Positions 1-9,932 of a stretch of 64,000 bases of DNA are shown here, piece after piece (position 1 is the stretch's first letter; every line of letters begins with the position of its first letter). The notes under the pieces were generated by a model. The model searched no databases, had not been told where the DNA came from, and saw only the letters and a program-made list of their open reading frames with translations. Made by a program: the position numbers and the translations under genes. This DNA comes from Phyllobacterium brassicacearum (lineage in GTDB: Bacteria; Pseudomonadota; Alphaproteobacteria; Rhizobiales; Rhizobiaceae): positions 1-64,000 of the forward strand of contig NZ_PGGO01000014.1 in assembly GCF_003010955.1 (NCBI RefSeq). The letters are read 5' to 3'.

Positions 1-43
1 CGATCATATGGAAGTTTCTATCACCAGACATAGCAGCAGACAT
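1..43 (-). CDS. possible 5' end of a gene leaving the window
   Basis: On the minus strand an ATG at 43 opens a frame that stays open to the window edge (14 codons, with a second ATG at 31). It lies downstream of the polysaccharide exporter genes on the same strand, so another surface-glycan gene would fit. No convincing Shine-Dalgarno sequence is seen and the piece is too short to assign. Confidence 0.2.
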   Translation of the reverse strand, partial: MSAAMSGDRNFHMI

Positions 44-524
44 AGAAATTCACACCGAAGCTTATTGCTCCAGCATCAATACCGGCCCCTCAAAGCGCCC
101 GCCAGATGGGGCGACCTTGGCGCTTACCCACCAGACCGAGGTTGAGCGAATCTTTCGGCGAGCTTCGGCTATAAAAGATCGCGATGCATAGCGGCCCTTC
201 GTGGAAAAGGACCTTCCCGGATCAGTGGCTCTTGGTGTTGGCTCAACCGACCATCCAAGGAATATTGTGGACTTGGTTCTCCTCGCCGTTCATAGATGGG
301 AACAATGAGACGAATACTGGGGGTAATCGGGTAATCGCACTACGGAAGAGATCATAATATTTCTCCTGACCTTTTGGCACCGTTCTTATGCCATGTATAT
401 GCGATTGCGATATATCGCTAGCGGAAGGCAGGAGATGCTATCTGAGGTTTAGTGCCGGTTGTGCCGTGGCCGGGCCGCAACGGCAATCTCATACGCCTGA
501 CCTAAGGCCCACTTCATCCCGGCT
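44..524. other. non-coding stretch downstream of the ABC exporter
   Basis: About 480 bases without a supportable gene. A short palindrome (GCGATATATCGC) sits at 407-418. No long hairpin with a T run was recognised at the end of the exporter operon. Confidence 0.4.
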
Positions 525-1310
525 TTATTGATGACCAAAATAGGCGTCGGCAACCGTCTGCGCATCAGCATCCATGCGGATTTTTCCGTGCTCAAGCCAA
601 ACGATTCGGGTGCAGTTTTTGACAAGCAGGTCTTTGGAGTGGCTGGCTATAATCAAAATTTTGGTCTTGTTGACAAGCTCGTGCAGCCGCTCATTGGCTT
701 TATGTTGAAAACCTTCATCTCCCGTCGCCAGCCATTCATCCATGATAAGAATTTCGGGTTGAATCACGGTCGATATCGAAAAAGCCAGGCGAAGTTGCAT
801 ACCCGTCGAATAAGTTCGCACCGGCATGTCAAGAAAGCTTCCGAGTTCTGAAAAATCCTCAATTTCGGCCCGGCGCGCAGCCATCTCTTTCTTTGTGAAT
901 CCAAGCAGCGCGCCGCGAATGCCGATGTTTTCACGGCCGGTCGCTTCAGGGTCGATTCCTAGTGAGATATTAATCAGGGATGTGCATTTGCCATTGATGG
1001 CAATGTTACCGCCCGAAGGATAATAAACGCCACTCATCACCCGCAAAAGCGTGGTTTTTCCCGAGCCGTTGTGGCCTATCAAACCAAGCCGATCGCCATC
1101 CTTGAGGCTCAGGCTAATATTTTCCAGACCACGTATGACGACATGACCCTCGGAATTCGAGCCGATCGTACCACCGGTCGCCAGACTAATGACCTGATTC
1201 TTCAATGATCTGCTTTTCGTATTGTAGATCGGAAAATCCACGGTAACATTTTCAAGATGCATGGAGGTCATGTCGGCCTGCGCAATAGGGTGTTGAGAAA
1301 AGATGTTCAT
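525..1310 (-). CDS. polysaccharide/polyol phosphate ABC exporter, ATP-binding subunit (Wzt/KpsT/TagH type)
   Basis: This is the ATPase of a cell-surface polysaccharide exporter at the inner membrane. In the 261-residue protein Walker A (GHNGSGKTT) is at about 79-87, the signature YSTGMQLR typical of the Wzt/TagH branch at 167-174, and Walker B ILIMDE at 187-192. It stops soon after the nucleotide-binding domain, so it lacks the C-terminal carbohydrate-binding domain of long Wzt proteins; KpsT-like proteins are similarly short. The ATG at 1310 overlaps the stop of the permease gene as ATGA, which decides the start over an in-frame TTG at 1316. The substrate cannot be told from the sequence, as no biosynthesis genes are in view here. 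Confidence 0.88.
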   Translation of the reverse strand: MNIFSQHPIAQADMTSMHLENVTVDFPIYNTKSRSLKNQVISLATGGTIGSNSEGHVVIRGLENISLSLKDGDRLGLIGHNGSGKTTLLRVMSGVYYPSGGNIAINGKCTSLINISLGIDPEATGRENIGIRGALLGFTKKEMAARRAEIEDFSELGSFLDMPVRTYSTGMQLRLAFSISTVIQPEILIMDEWLATGDEGFQHKANERLHELVNKTKILIIASHSKDLLVKNCTRIVWLEHGKIRMDADAQTVADAYFGHQ

Positions 1311-2122
1311 AGCCAATAGGTGATCCGCAGACGATAGCGATTAAGGAACAAGAGAGCGATCAACCATCCAACAATCGCCATCGCGATGCTGACCATCCAG
1401 TTGAGCGGCGTTGCCGTACTACCCAGTAGGGGATCGCGCACAATACTGATCAGATGGTAGAAGGGATTGAGATCGAGCATTAACCATAGCCGCGATTGTG
1501 TACCGCCGGGTAAGTTGCTGGCCATCCACATGATCGGGGTCACATAGATGCCAACCTGCATGATGTTCTGAATGATCTGCGTAAGATCACGATAACGCGT
1601 GCATAACACCGCCAGCACAATCATCACCCAAAGAAGGTTGAGTGTCACTAGCACAAACCCAGGAATGAACAACAGCGCATTGAAGTTGACAAACTTCCCG
1701 AAGATCAGGAGAACAATCGGGAAGATGACCATATTGTGTGCGAGAATAATCGTATTACGCCACCAGGTTCTCAAGATGTAGGTGAAGAACGGTATGGGCA
1801 GCTGCAGCATCGTGTCGCTATTTGAGATAAAGCTCCCGCAGCCCTCGTTAACGAGGCTGGAAAAATAGCCCCACATGATTAGGCCGACACAAATGAACGG
1901 AAGAAACTCGGACATGGGCGAATTGAAGATTGTACCAAAGACCAAACCCAGCGCACCAATGAGCACACCCATGTTGATGGTCAGCCAGAAAGCGCCAACA
2001 CTTGACCTTCGATAACGTTGTGCAACGTCTTGCCAGCCGAGGAGTGCGGCCAATCGGAAATTTTTGACCGAATTGGAGATGTCTTCCCAGGCAGTAATCT
2101 TTTGCGTTGTCACGCTGGCCAT
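1307..2122 (-). CDS. polysaccharide ABC exporter, permease subunit (Wzm/TagG type)
   Basis: A 271-residue integral membrane protein of the ABC-2 family with about six hydrophobic segments. The N-terminal cytoplasmic part with the motif QRYRRSSVGAFW just before the first membrane helix is typical of Wzm, KpsM and TagG permeases. It would form the channel partner of the ATPase encoded just downstream, translationally coupled by ATGA. The pair would export a lipid-linked or free surface polysaccharide such as O-antigen or capsule. Its position on a tRNA-Leu island suggests horizontally acquired surface-antigen variation; that is inference. Confidence 0.88.
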   Translation of the reverse strand: MASVTTQKITAWEDISNSVKNFRLAALLGWQDVAQRYRRSSVGAFWLTINMGVLIGALGLVFGTIFNSPMSEFLPFICVGLIMWGYFSSLVNEGCGSFISNSDTMLQLPIPFFTYILRTWWRNTIILAHNMVIFPIVLLIFGKFVNFNALLFIPGFVLVTLNLLWVMIVLAVLCTRYRDLTQIIQNIMQVGIYVTPIMWMASNLPGGTQSRLWLMLDLNPFYHLISIVRDPLLGSTATPLNWMVSIAMAIVGWLIALLFLNRYRLRITYWL

Positions 2123-2398
2123 ATTAACACTTCTCTGTTGGCGATAGTTTCTTGTCGGCCAGCGGGGGTTAGCACATTCGAATTGGACTTAACAGTGACT
2201 GGCTGTCGCAATCATACCTAGCAATGGAAGCTGGCATCATCAATGATTCGAATAACGTGTGCCGGGACCTTTACGAGGTCCGCAGGCGGCGAGCTTTGTC
2301 CGTAAGACCGGCGCACTTATAGCCATCAGGTGGGCGCGGCCATGCTGCTCATGTTGGTTTACATCTCTCTGGGTTGGGGAAGGTCTGTGCTACGTAGC

Positions 2399-2989
2399 AT
2401 GAAACCGCAGGTTACATATAGGCCGAGATTGATGATTGAACCTTGGGAAGTGCTTTCGAGCAGAATTGAGCTTGAAGATCGTTGGATAAAGGTGCGTGCC
2501 GATAATTGTCGGCGCAGCGATGGAGTAATTATAGAGCCCTATTACGTTCTGGAATATCCAGATTGGGTCTGTGTTTTGCCGATCACCTCCCAAGGTGATG
2601 TAGTCCTGGCGAAGGAGTATCGGCACGGGATTGGTTCGGTGGTCATCGGTCTACCTAGCGGCGTCGTGGATAAAGAAGACGCTGTGCCGGAGGCAACGGC
2701 CCGGCGAGAATTACTGGAAGAAACTGGCTACACCAGTCAGCGAATCGTGCCCCTCGGTTCGCTCTATGCCAACTGCACCAATCAGCCAAACATGGTACAT
2801 TACTTTCTTGCGCTCGACGCCGAACTCACCGGCGCCCCGGCACTCGACGCGACTGAGCAGATTGAAGTCGAACTTGTGCCGTGGGAGCATGTTCGTTCGA
2901 CATCCCTCCTGCGCCAGAGCCACCATATCGCCTGCGTTCATTTAGCGGAAAAGTATTTTACGTCGTCTATGACGACTTTCGGTGTTTGA
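2399..2989 (+). CDS. Nudix hydrolase
   Basis: A protein of roughly 196 residues from the family that hydrolyses nucleoside diphosphates linked to another moiety; ADP-ribose or NDP-sugar pyrophosphatases look most similar. The Nudix helix is recognisable as RRELLEETGY preceded by GVVDKED, although the acidic residue normally upstream of the x7 spacer is shifted or replaced. The N-terminal segment PWEVLSSRIELEDRWIKVRAD resembles the all-beta extension of this group. Start choice is uncertain: GTG at 2330, ATG at 2342, 2351, 2399 and 2432 are all in frame. I prefer 2399 because earlier residues are hydrophobic and unlike the family. It stands alone, divergent from the exporter operon. Confidence 0.72.
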   Translation: MKPQVTYRPRLMIEPWEVLSSRIELEDRWIKVRADNCRRSDGVIIEPYYVLEYPDWVCVLPITSQGDVVLAKEYRHGIGSVVIGLPSGVVDKEDAVPEATARRELLEETGYTSQRIVPLGSLYANCTNQPNMVHYFLALDAELTGAPALDATEQIEVELVPWEHVRSTSLLRQSHHIACVHLAEKYFTSSMTTFGV

Positions 2990-3276
2990 TGAAAAGGCTA
3001 TAAAGCTTGCAAATGAGGTTTTGAGTGGCAGGTCATGTGTTCACTGGAAACAGTGATCAACAAGCAATCGTTGAGGTTCGCAGTTAGTTCAGATCTTAGC
3101 TGCTCAGTCGGCGCCTGTGACGGAGCTGCAGCCTCCAGTTCTTCAAATGATGCTGAGAATTCTTGGGCGACGGTTCTGCTTCTCGGGCGTGCCAGACTTG
3201 GATTGCGCCGCCATATAGTTTCAAAGCATAAATTTATCGCAGTCGTAGGGGCGATTTTGGAAACAAAGGGCCACGA

Positions 3277-4470
3277 TTAATTTGTGGAAGACCGCATGCT
3301 CTCGACTTCTTCCGCCCACCAATCCGCCATTTTCACCCGTTCATCCCAATAAAGAGCGCGGTGGTAGGCGCGGCGAACCATATCCGCGCCGACGTGCGCG
3401 AGTTCTGCCTCAATCGCGTCGGGCGACCAATTCCCGCTTTCATTGAGCAGGCTGGATGCTGTCGCGCGGAAACCGTGTGAAGTCATCTCCTTTTGGGTGA
3501 AGCCGAGTCTACGAAGCGCGCCGTTCAAGGTGTTTTCACTGATTGGCTGCACGCGGGATTTGATCGAAGGGAATACGAGCCTGCCATCACCGGTTAGCTC
3601 TTTTTGGATGTGGAGTATTTCGACTGCTTGTGAGGGTAGGGGTTTTTTATGCTCCCGGCGCATCTTTGCCCGAGCCGCTGGGATGGTCCATGCCGACTGT
3701 TCAAGATCGAACTCGGCCCATTCTGCCAGCCTGAGTTCGCCCGGGCGCGGATAGAGGTAAGCCATCAGCATCAGCGCATGTTTTGTTTCGGGTGCGCCCT
3801 CGTAACCCCAAATGGCGCGGAGCAAGCCGCCCAACGCGTTTCGCTGGGTGATGGCGGGGCGATGGGTGACAGTCGGAGTCGTCAGCGCCCCTTTCAGTCC
3901 ACCGGTGGGATCGTTTTCGGCCCTCGCGGTGGCGATCGCGAAGCGGAAAACCTGTCCAACGGTGGAACGCATCCGACGTGCGGTTTCGTAATTGCCCTTG
4001 GCTTCAACTCGGCGCAGGGGAACGAGGATTTCGGCAGCGCTGATTTCGGATATGGGGCGTGTTCCCAGATCGTCGCGAGCCAAATCTATGAGCCAGCGCT
4101 TTTTCGTCATCGTGGCGTCAGCCTTGCCTTCGCGCTCGACCTTTTCCAAGAACTCGTCAGCGACCGCGTTGAACGTGATTGCGTTTGACGCGCGACGGTG
4201 GATTTTGTCGAGTTTGGCCTGTTGCGACGGATCAATGCCCGAACCCAACAGCCGCTTTGCGTCGTCACGCTTTTTACGGGCGTCCGCGAGAGACACTATT
4301 GGATACGCCCCGAGTGCCAACGTCTTTTGCTTGTTGTCATATCGATATGCGAGCCGCCAAAGCTTGGAGCCTTGGGGTGGTATGAAAAGGAATAACCCCC
4401 CGCCATCGCTATACTTTTTCGGCTTGTCTTGCTTCTTTAGATTTTTGATTTGTGTGTCAGTTAACGGCAT
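3277..4470 (-). CDS. tyrosine-type site-specific integrase (P4-like, DUF4102 N-terminal domain)
   Basis: Full-length 397-residue integrase. The N-terminal ~85 residues form the DUF4102 arm-binding domain (DGGGLFLFIPP, LGAYPIVSLADAR), followed by a core-binding SAM-like region and a C-terminal catalytic domain. Catalytic candidates are Arg in RPGELRLAEW, the Lys in HKKPLP, HGFR, the AHVG histidine and the nucleophile Tyr in RRAYHRA. The gene starts 185 bases after the tRNA-Leu 3' end and points away from it, so it is the island integrase that uses that tRNA as attB. Between start and tRNA lie inverted and direct copies of TTGGTA that may be its arm sites. Confidence 0.93.
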   Translation of the reverse strand: MPLTDTQIKNLKKQDKPKKYSDGGGLFLFIPPQGSKLWRLAYRYDNKQKTLALGAYPIVSLADARKKRDDAKRLLGSGIDPSQQAKLDKIHRRASNAITFNAVADEFLEKVEREGKADATMTKKRWLIDLARDDLGTRPISEISAAEILVPLRRVEAKGNYETARRMRSTVGQVFRFAIATARAENDPTGGLKGALTTPTVTHRPAITQRNALGGLLRAIWGYEGAPETKHALMLMAYLYPRPGELRLAEWAEFDLEQSAWTIPAARAKMRREHKKPLPSQAVEILHIQKELTGDGRLVFPSIKSRVQPISENTLNGALRRLGFTQKEMTSHGFRATASSLLNESGNWSPDAIEAELAHVGADMVRRAYHRALYWDERVKMADWWAEEVESMRSSTN

Positions 4471-4553
4471 TTGTTGGTATCCGACATTTTGCGAAGTTGG
4501 TATTTTCGGAGAAGCCCATCATCCGTACCAACAAAAAATCAGGATACCAACAA
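4471..4553. repeat. four TTGGTA-type repeats upstream of the integrase (candidate arm sites)
   Basis: Two direct copies (TTGTTGGTATCC at 4471-4482, GTTGGTATTT at 4496-4505) are followed by two inverted copies (GTACCAACAA at 4525-4534, GGATACCAACAA at 4542-4553). They fill the space between the integrase start and its tRNA target. Such arrays are commonly arm-type binding sites for integrase and excisionase; here that role is inferred from position. Confidence 0.55.
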
Positions 4554-4584
4554 ACAGTCAAGGACGCCGGCAAACATCAGAAAA

Positions 4585-4612
4585 GAAAAAACCCCGGAAA
4601 GCCGGGGCTTTT
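4585..4612 (-). terminator. rho-independent terminator after tRNA-Leu
   Basis: Read on the minus strand, a GC-rich hairpin (arms CCCCGG / CCGGGG around a four-base loop at about 4592-4606) is followed directly by a run of T. It lies about 45 bases past the tRNA-Leu 3' end and probably ends its transcript. As the island begins at the tRNA 3' end, the terminator must be island DNA. Confidence 0.7.
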
Positions 4613-4655
4613 CAAGACGTTCAGGGATGTCAGCAAACATCTACGAACTTGGAAA

Positions 4656-4740
4656 TGGTGCCCAGAAGAGGACTCGAACCTCCACGCCTTGCGGCACACG
4701 GACCTGAACCGTGCGCGTCTACCAATTCCGCCATCTGGGC
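4656..4740 (-). tRNA. tRNA-Leu(CAG)
   Basis: On the minus strand an 85-base class II tRNA can be folded: acceptor arms GCCCAGA and TCTGGGC, a leucine-type long variable arm (TGCCGCAAGGCGT), T arm GGTTCGAGTCC, and anticodon loop sequence TTCAGGT giving anticodon CAG. The CCA end is encoded. The 3' end faces the island integrase and serves as its attachment site. Confidence 0.95.
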
Positions 4741-4879
4741 AGCGGGGTCTCATGTAAGGGGCGCACTTGAGTCTGTCAATCCATTTGTCGGGGAATAATC
4801 AGGGATTGCCAGGCGAGGCGCGAAGGCGTGGTCCGACAGGCTTCCCGCGAAGAAAAGTCGAACCACGCTGCAACTGGGT

Positions 4880-5500
4880 TCAGCCCTCCAGCACTTCCTT
4901 CGAGGCGATGGTCGAGTCGGCGTTGAATTTGTAAATGATCGGTACGCCTGTCGCGAGTTCCTGTGCGACGATTTCCTCGCCCGTCAGCCCGTCGAGCGCC
5001 ATGATCAGCGCGCGCAGCGAGTTGCCATGGGCAGCGACGAGCACCGTTTCTCCGCGCAGCACATGCGGCTGCACCTCGTGCAGATAATAGGGCCAGACGC
5101 GTGCGCCGGTGTCGCGGAGACTCTCGCCGCCGGGCGGCGACACGTCGTAGGAACGGCGCCAGATATGCACCTGCTCTTCGCCCCATTTGGCGCGTGCATC
5201 GTCCTTGTTGAGGCCGGACAGGTCGCCGTAGTCGCGCTCGTTCAATGCCTGGTCGCGAATCGTCTCCAGACCCGTCTGCCCCACTTCTTCGAGAATGTGT
5301 TCAAGGGTTGCCTGCGCGCGGGAGAGAACGGATGTATAGGCAATGTCGAAGGAGAGGCCTTTTGCCTTTAGCCGCTTGCCGGCGTCGATGGCTTCCTTGT
5401 GGCCGAGCTCGGTCAATCCCGGATCGCGCCAGCCAGTGAAAAGGTTCTTCAAATTCCATTCGCTCTGGCCATGGCGGACAAGGACGAGGGTTCCGGACAT
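4880..5500 (-). CDS. gpmA: 2,3-bisphosphoglycerate-dependent phosphoglycerate mutase
   Basis: Interconverts 3- and 2-phosphoglycerate in glycolysis and gluconeogenesis. The 206-residue protein has the phosphohistidine motif [10 protein letters not shown] near residue 7 (His10 as the phosphorylated residue), the second histidine motif AAHGNSLRA and the substrate loop ERDYGDLSG. The start is the ATG at 5500, because upstream in-frame codons read antisense through dapB without similarity. Length matches short alphaproteobacterial GpmA, which lacks part of the E. coli C-terminus. It lies 22 bases after dapB and is likely the last gene of the mgsA-glk-exporter-dapB-gpmA run. Confidence 0.95.
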   Translation of the reverse strand: MSGTLVLVRHGQSEWNLKNLFTGWRDPGLTELGHKEAIDAGKRLKAKGLSFDIAYTSVLSRAQATLEHILEEVGQTGLETIRDQALNERDYGDLSGLNKDDARAKWGEEQVHIWRRSYDVSPPGGESLRDTGARVWPYYLHEVQPHVLRGETVLVAAHGNSLRALIMALDGLTGEEIVAQELATGVPIIYKFNADSTIASKEVLEG

Positions 5501-5522
5501 TGCAGTACTCCTGTTGAGAGGG

Positions 5523-6389
5523 TTAGTTCTGGTCGGCGAGACCGAGGACGTCGAGCATGGAATAGAGGCCGGGCTTGGCGCTTCTGCCCCAGAGCGCAGC
5601 CTTGACTGCGCCGCGGGCAAAGATCGTGCGATCCTCCGCCTGGTGGGACAGGGTGATGCGCTCGCCCTGACCGGCGAGGATGACTGAGTGGTCGCCGACG
5701 ACAGACCCGCCGCGCAACGTGGCAAAGCCGATCGTGCCGTCCTCGCGTGGCCCCGTATGGCCATCGCGCACCCGCACACTGTGTTGTCCAAGCGCAATGT
5801 CGCGGCCCTCGGCTGCGGCCTGACCGAGCAGCAATGCGGTACCAGACGGAGCATCGACCTTGTGCTTGTGATGCATTTCGAGAATCTCGATGTCGAAATC
5901 GTCGGCGCCCAGAGCTTTTGCCGCCTGTTTGACAAGAACGCCGAGTAGGTTGACGCCAAGGCTCATGTTGCCGGACTTGATGACGACCGCATGACGGGCC
6001 GCAGCGCGGATCTTCGCGTCATCCTCCGCCGAACAACCGGTCGTGCCGATGACATGGACGATGCGCGCCTGCGCGGCAAGTTCGGCGAACTCGACTGTCG
6101 CCGAAGGAGCGGTGAAATCAAGAACGCCTTCGACCTGGACGAAGACCGAAAGAGCGTCCTCGGTGACAGGTACATTGATCGGGCCAATGCCGGCAAGTTC
6201 TCCGGCATCCCGGCCGATATGCGGCGAGCCGGGACGTTCGACCGCGCCGGCAAGGTTTGCGCCTGGAGTGGCATGAATGGCGCGGATCAAGGTCTGGCCC
6301 ATGCGGCCAGCGGCACCGACAACAGCGAGCTTCATCGCCGGTGTTGCGCCGGCCAAACTATTCGGGGATTGTTCGGTTACCGCACTCAT
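5523..6389 (-). CDS. dapB: 4-hydroxy-tetrahydrodipicolinate reductase
   Basis: NAD(P)H-dependent reductase of the diaminopimelate/lysine pathway. The 288-residue protein has the nucleotide-binding glycine motif VGAAGRMG near residue 24 and the signature [15 protein letters not shown] holding the catalytic His pair and Lys. The ATG at 6389 overlaps the stop of the exporter gene as ATGA, which favours this start. The conserved domain itself begins at a later ATG (6335, giving 270 residues), closer to usual family length, so a shorter product is possible. Confidence 0.94.
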   Translation of the reverse strand: MSAVTEQSPNSLAGATPAMKLAVVGAAGRMGQTLIRAIHATPGANLAGAVERPGSPHIGRDAGELAGIGPINVPVTEDALSVFVQVEGVLDFTAPSATVEFAELAAQARIVHVIGTTGCSAEDDAKIRAAARHAVVIKSGNMSLGVNLLGVLVKQAAKALGADDFDIEILEMHHKHKVDAPSGTALLLGQAAAEGRDIALGQHSVRVRDGHTGPREDGTIGFATLRGGSVVGDHSVILAGQGERITLSHQAEDRTIFARGAVKAALWGRSAKPGLYSMLDVLGLADQN

Positions 6390-8248
6390 TCGGCCAGTCC
6401 TGCTGCAGCTGTTATTTCGCTGTCGTCGATGATGGGCGACTCTTCCCGGCCTTGCAACTGGTAGAAGCGGGCATAGACGCCGTTGGGGCGGGTGAGAAGG
6501 GTTTCGTGCACCCCCTCTTCAATCACGCGGCCGGCCTCCATCACGACGATATGGTCGGCATTGACGATGGTCGAGAGGCGGTGGGCGATGACGATGGTGG
6601 TACGCCCCTGCATCACGTGCTCGAGCGCCTGTTGCACGCGCTTTTCCGATTCATTGTCGAGGGCGGAGGTCGCCTCGTCGAGCAAGAGGATGGAGGCATT
6701 GCGAACGATGGCGCGGGCAATGGAGAGGCGCTGGCGCTGGCCGCCGGAAAGGTTTGCGCCGTTTTCGCCGATCTCGGTGCCGTAGCCCTGGGGCTGCTGA
6801 CGAATGAACTCATCGGCATTGGCAAGCTTCGCCGCCTCGATGACCTCGTCATCGGTGGCGTCCGGGCGGCCGTAGCGGATATTGTCGGCGATCGTGCCTT
6901 CAAAGAGATAGGGCTGCTGCGAGACATAGGCTATCGACTGGCGCAGCGAACGCTTGCTGACATAGGCGATATCCTGCCCGTCGATGAGGATGCGCCCCGC
7001 ATCAATGTCGTAAAAGCGCTGGACGAGACCGATCAGCGTGGATTTGCCGGCGCCGGACGCGCCGACGATGGCGGTCGTCTTGCCGGCCTCGGCAGTAAAG
7101 CTGATGCCGTGCAAAACGGGAAAGCCGTTGGAATAGCTGAAGCGGACCTTGTCGAACTCGACTTCGCCGGTCGGCACCGTGATCGGAACAGAACCGATGC
7201 TGTCTGCCTGACGTGGTTCGATGTCGAGGATCTCGAAGAACATGCGCGCATTGACCAGTGAGCGCTCCAGGCCCACTTGCACGCGTGCCAGCCGGCGCAC
7301 CGGATCATAGGCAAGCAATACGGCCGTCATGAAGCCGAACATGGCGCCGGGTGGCTCCAGATTGTAGACGGCGCGATAGCCTGTATAGATGATCATCGAT
7401 GCGATGGCGACGCCCGCGATCAATTCGGTAATGGGCGTGGTACGCTCCGAAACGCGTGCAATCTTATTGGCACGTTCCTCGGCCCGCCTGATCAGCTCGC
7501 TGATCTTCAAGCGCAATTGGTCTTCCATGGTGAAGGCCTTGACGATCGCGATGCCCTGCGTCGCTTCCTGCATGGCGCCGAGCAGATGCGAATTCAGCGT
7601 CACCGACTCTCGGTGGATGCTGCGCAGGCGCTTTGCCAGATAGCGCACGGTCAAGATGACCGGCGGCCCGACCAGCAAGGCGAAAAGGGAAAGGACGGGA
7701 TCGAGAAGCACCATGGTGCCAATCAAGGCAACCAGTGTCGGAATATCTTTGCCGACCGTCGTCACGGTGATGTCCATCAGTTCGCGAACGCCGCTTACGT
7801 TCTGGTTGACCCGCGCCGCCAGTTGGGCCGAACGCGTATCGGTATAGAAGTCTAAACCGAGCTTCATCAGGTGATCGAACATGCGATGCTGGTAGCGGGC
7901 AACGATATTGTTGCCGATCTTTGCCATCGTGACCGACTGGACATAGGTGGAGACACCGCGGATGACAAAAGCGGCAAGAATGCCGAGGCTGATCGGCACG
8001 ATCAGATCCTCGCGGCGTTCATAGTAGATCTTGTTGATGACGTCCTTGAAGATATAGGCGACGAAAGCCGTCGTGCACGCAACCCCCAGCATGGCAATCA
8101 CGGCAACCGCATAGGACGACCGATGCTCGCGAAGGTTTTCGCCCAGCACCCGGCCGATGACGCGCTTCGCCTCCGTCGGATCGATCTTTTTCTTCTTCTG
8201 ACCACTCATGACAGGCGGCAACTCGCTGGTACCAGGACATTCGGGCAA
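6386..8248 (-). CDS. ABC transporter, fused permease and ATP-binding protein (MsbA-like exporter)
   Basis: A half-transporter of 620 residues that should work as a homodimer in the inner membrane. About six membrane helices occupy residues 40-320. The nucleotide-binding domain carries Walker [11 protein letters not shown]-loop YVSQQPYLF, signature LSGGQRQR, Walker [13 protein letters not shown] and H-loop IAHRLST. It resembles MsbA-type lipid or drug exporters; rhizobial relatives are often annotated as lipid A or beta-glucan type exporters, but the substrate cannot be read from the sequence. It is coupled to dapB by ATGA and follows glk after a 116-base gap. Confidence 0.9.
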   Translation of the reverse strand: MPECPGTSELPPVMSGQKKKKIDPTEAKRVIGRVLGENLREHRSSYAVAVIAMLGVACTTAFVAYIFKDVINKIYYERREDLIVPISLGILAAFVIRGVSTYVQSVTMAKIGNNIVARYQHRMFDHLMKLGLDFYTDTRSAQLAARVNQNVSGVRELMDITVTTVGKDIPTLVALIGTMVLLDPVLSLFALLVGPPVILTVRYLAKRLRSIHRESVTLNSHLLGAMQEATQGIAIVKAFTMEDQLRLKISELIRRAEERANKIARVSERTTPITELIAGVAIASMIIYTGYRAVYNLEPPGAMFGFMTAVLLAYDPVRRLARVQVGLERSLVNARMFFEILDIEPRQADSIGSVPITVPTGEVEFDKVRFSYSNGFPVLHGISFTAEAGKTTAIVGASGAGKSTLIGLVQRFYDIDAGRILIDGQDIAYVSKRSLRQSIAYVSQQPYLFEGTIADNIRYGRPDATDDEVIEAAKLANADEFIRQQPQGYGTEIGENGANLSGGQRQRLSIARAIVRNASILLLDEATSALDNESEKRVQQALEHVMQGRTTIVIAHRLSTIVNADHIVVMEAGRVIEEGVHETLLTRPNGVYARFYQLQGREESPIIDDSEITAAAGLAE

Positions 8249-8364
8249 GAAACCTTGCCGCTCGAATTGTCCCTATAACCTTATTGATCCGCCTTGCCTA
8301 TCGGTTTTGCCTGTGGGCAGGAATGCAGCGCTCGAGTGTTGCATCGATGCTCTATTGCGCCGCC

Positions 8365-9393
8365 CTAATCCCGGCGCCAACGCCGCCCTTCGGTGGATAC
8401 GCCAAACCGGGTGGGCGTGCGCGAGAAGGCCGAGAGGCCGCTCAGTGCCGCAAGCGGATGGGTAATGATATAGACCGGTGTTTCGCGCAGGATTTCCCCA
8501 TGCGGTGCCTTGTCCTCGAAAGCCTGGCGGAAGGACGGATCTTTCAGCGGCGCGACGATCTTCTGGACGATGCCGCCAGCGAGATAAACGCCGCCGCGCG
8601 CCATGAAGGTCAGGGCAAAGTCGCCGGCCAGCCGGCCGAGATAGACGACGAAGAGCGCAAGGGTTTCCTTCGCCTCGGCGGATTCGCCGGAAAGGCCAGC
8701 TGCGGTAATCTCGGCCGGTGTCTGCAGGCTGGCCGGCGTGCCATTCACCTTGCAGATGGCGCGATAGATATTCTGCAAGCCGCGGCCGCAAAGCAACTGC
8801 TCGCCGGAAATGCGGCCCTCGATATGTTCGATGTGCGGGAAGAGTTCGAGATCGCGGGCCGTACGAGGACCCATGTCGACATGGCCGCCTTCTCCGGGTA
8901 CGGGTACCCAGCTGTTGCGTGAGCGGACCATACCGGCAACGCCAAGACCAGTGCCAGGTCCGAGCACGGCGCGGCTGCCGTGCGGGTCGCCGGGTCCGCC
9001 GCCGAGCTTTTCCAAATGCTTGGGCTCGAGCGAGACGACAGCAAGTGCCTGCGCTTCGAAATCATTGAGCACGGTGATATCGGAAAGGCCGAGCGTTTCC
9101 ATCATCTGGCGTGGCTTGACCACCCAGGCGCAATTGGTCAGGTCGATCTCGTCGCCTTCCACCGGACCGGCAATAGCCAGCACCGCCGAGCGTGGCTGGA
9201 TCGAGGTGTGGTCGAGAATGGCGTTCTGGATCGCCTCGTCGATGGTTGGATAATCCGCGGTCTGAATGATCGGGAATTCCTTCGGCTCCGCATAGGCGTC
9301 CACCAGAATGGCGAAACGCGCATTGGTGCCGCCGATGTCACCGACCAGGATCGGAAATTTCATGATGTGGTCGGTATCTGCCTGTGTCACCAT
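8365..9393 (-). CDS. glk: glucokinase
   Basis: ATP-dependent phosphorylation of glucose to glucose 6-phosphate. The 342-residue protein shows the ATP-binding phosphate-1 motif [13 protein letters not shown] near the N-terminus, [11 protein letters not shown] with the catalytic-base region, [11 protein letters not shown] and [10 protein letters not shown] of the bacterial glucokinase family. The ATG at 9393 overlaps the mgsA stop by one base (TAATG), which supports the longer start; an internal ATG at 9363 lies nearer the conserved domain. Pairing of glk with mgsA suggests coordinated control of glucose phosphorylation and the methylglyoxal bypass. Confidence 0.93.
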   Translation of the reverse strand: MVTQADTDHIMKFPILVGDIGGTNARFAILVDAYAEPKEFPIIQTADYPTIDEAIQNAILDHTSIQPRSAVLAIAGPVEGDEIDLTNCAWVVKPRQMMETLGLSDITVLNDFEAQALAVVSLEPKHLEKLGGGPGDPHGSRAVLGPGTGLGVAGMVRSRNSWVPVPGEGGHVDMGPRTARDLELFPHIEHIEGRISGEQLLCGRGLQNIYRAICKVNGTPASLQTPAEITAAGLSGESAEAKETLALFVVYLGRLAGDFALTFMARGGVYLAGGIVQKIVAPLKDPSFRQAFEDKAPHGEILRETPVYIITHPLAALSGLSAFSRTPTRFGVSTEGRRWRRD

Positions 9394-9812
9394 TATCGCT
9401 TCCCCAGTGTATTTTCCGCTGCGTCATCGCGCAGCAAACCTCGCTTTTGCACCAGCACCTCGGCCGTCGCCCGGTTCAGTGCCATCGGAATATCGTAGAC
9501 GCTGGCCAGCCGCATCAGCGCCTTGACGTCGACATCATGCGGCATCGGCGACAGCGGGTCGACAAAGAAAATCAGGCCGTCGATCCTGCCTTCGGCAATC
9601 AGGGCCCCAATCTGCTGGTCGCCGCCAAGCGGGCCGCTCTTGACGCGAGCGATCTTCAGCGAGGGACATGCAGCCTGGATAAGACCGCCCGTCGTCCCGG
9701 TCGCCACGATATCGCAGGGCGCCAGCAGGCTTTCGTAATTTCGCGCAAACTCGACCATGTCGTCCTTTTTCTGGTCATGGGCAATCAGCGCGAGGCGAAA
9801 AGGCTGTGTCAT
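9393..9812 (-). CDS. mgsA: methylglyoxal synthase
   Basis: Converts dihydroxyacetone phosphate to methylglyoxal and phosphate, an overflow route when triose phosphates accumulate. The 139-residue length fits the family. Visible motifs are [13 protein letters not shown] at the N-terminus, ATGTTGG for phosphate binding, [17 protein letters not shown] and [15 protein letters not shown] with the conserved aspartates and histidine. It is the first gene of the minus-strand run leading to glk. Confidence 0.94.
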   Translation of the reverse strand: MTQPFRLALIAHDQKKDDMVEFARNYESLLAPCDIVATGTTGGLIQAACPSLKIARVKSGPLGGDQQIGALIAEGRIDGLIFFVDPLSPMPHDVDVKALMRLASVYDIPMALNRATAEVLVQKRGLLRDDAAENTLGKR

Positions 9813-9932
9813 AAAATCCTGTCGTGGGTCGCGGGACCTAAATCGATTGAAACCCTATACTCAATTCATGACAGCATGAAAAGGCCACGGGCAAAAAAGA
9901 CCGCGACGGATTGGCGCTGGCAAAGTCTGGCG

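Larger units (their letters stand above)
1..4655. mobile_element. integrase-proximal part of a genomic island in tRNA-Leu
   Basis: A P4-type integrase gene lies immediately downstream of the tRNA-Leu(CAG) gene, the classic arrangement of an island inserted in a tRNA 3' end. The DNA from here to the window start carries typical island cargo (polysaccharide exporter, Nudix hydrolase), has loose gene spacing and reads as poorer in G+C than the core genes that follow. I found no second copy of the tRNA-Leu 3' end in the window, so the distal att site is presumably to the left. The left boundary given is only the window edge. Confidence 0.6.

Noticed and set aside
407-418. Palindrome GCGATATATCGC in the left gap
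   Set aside because: Short and isolated, with no nearby regulator; expected by chance at this length.
3035-3280. An 81-codon plus-strand frame before the integrase stop
   Set aside because: No ribosome site, no family and ordinary non-coding composition.
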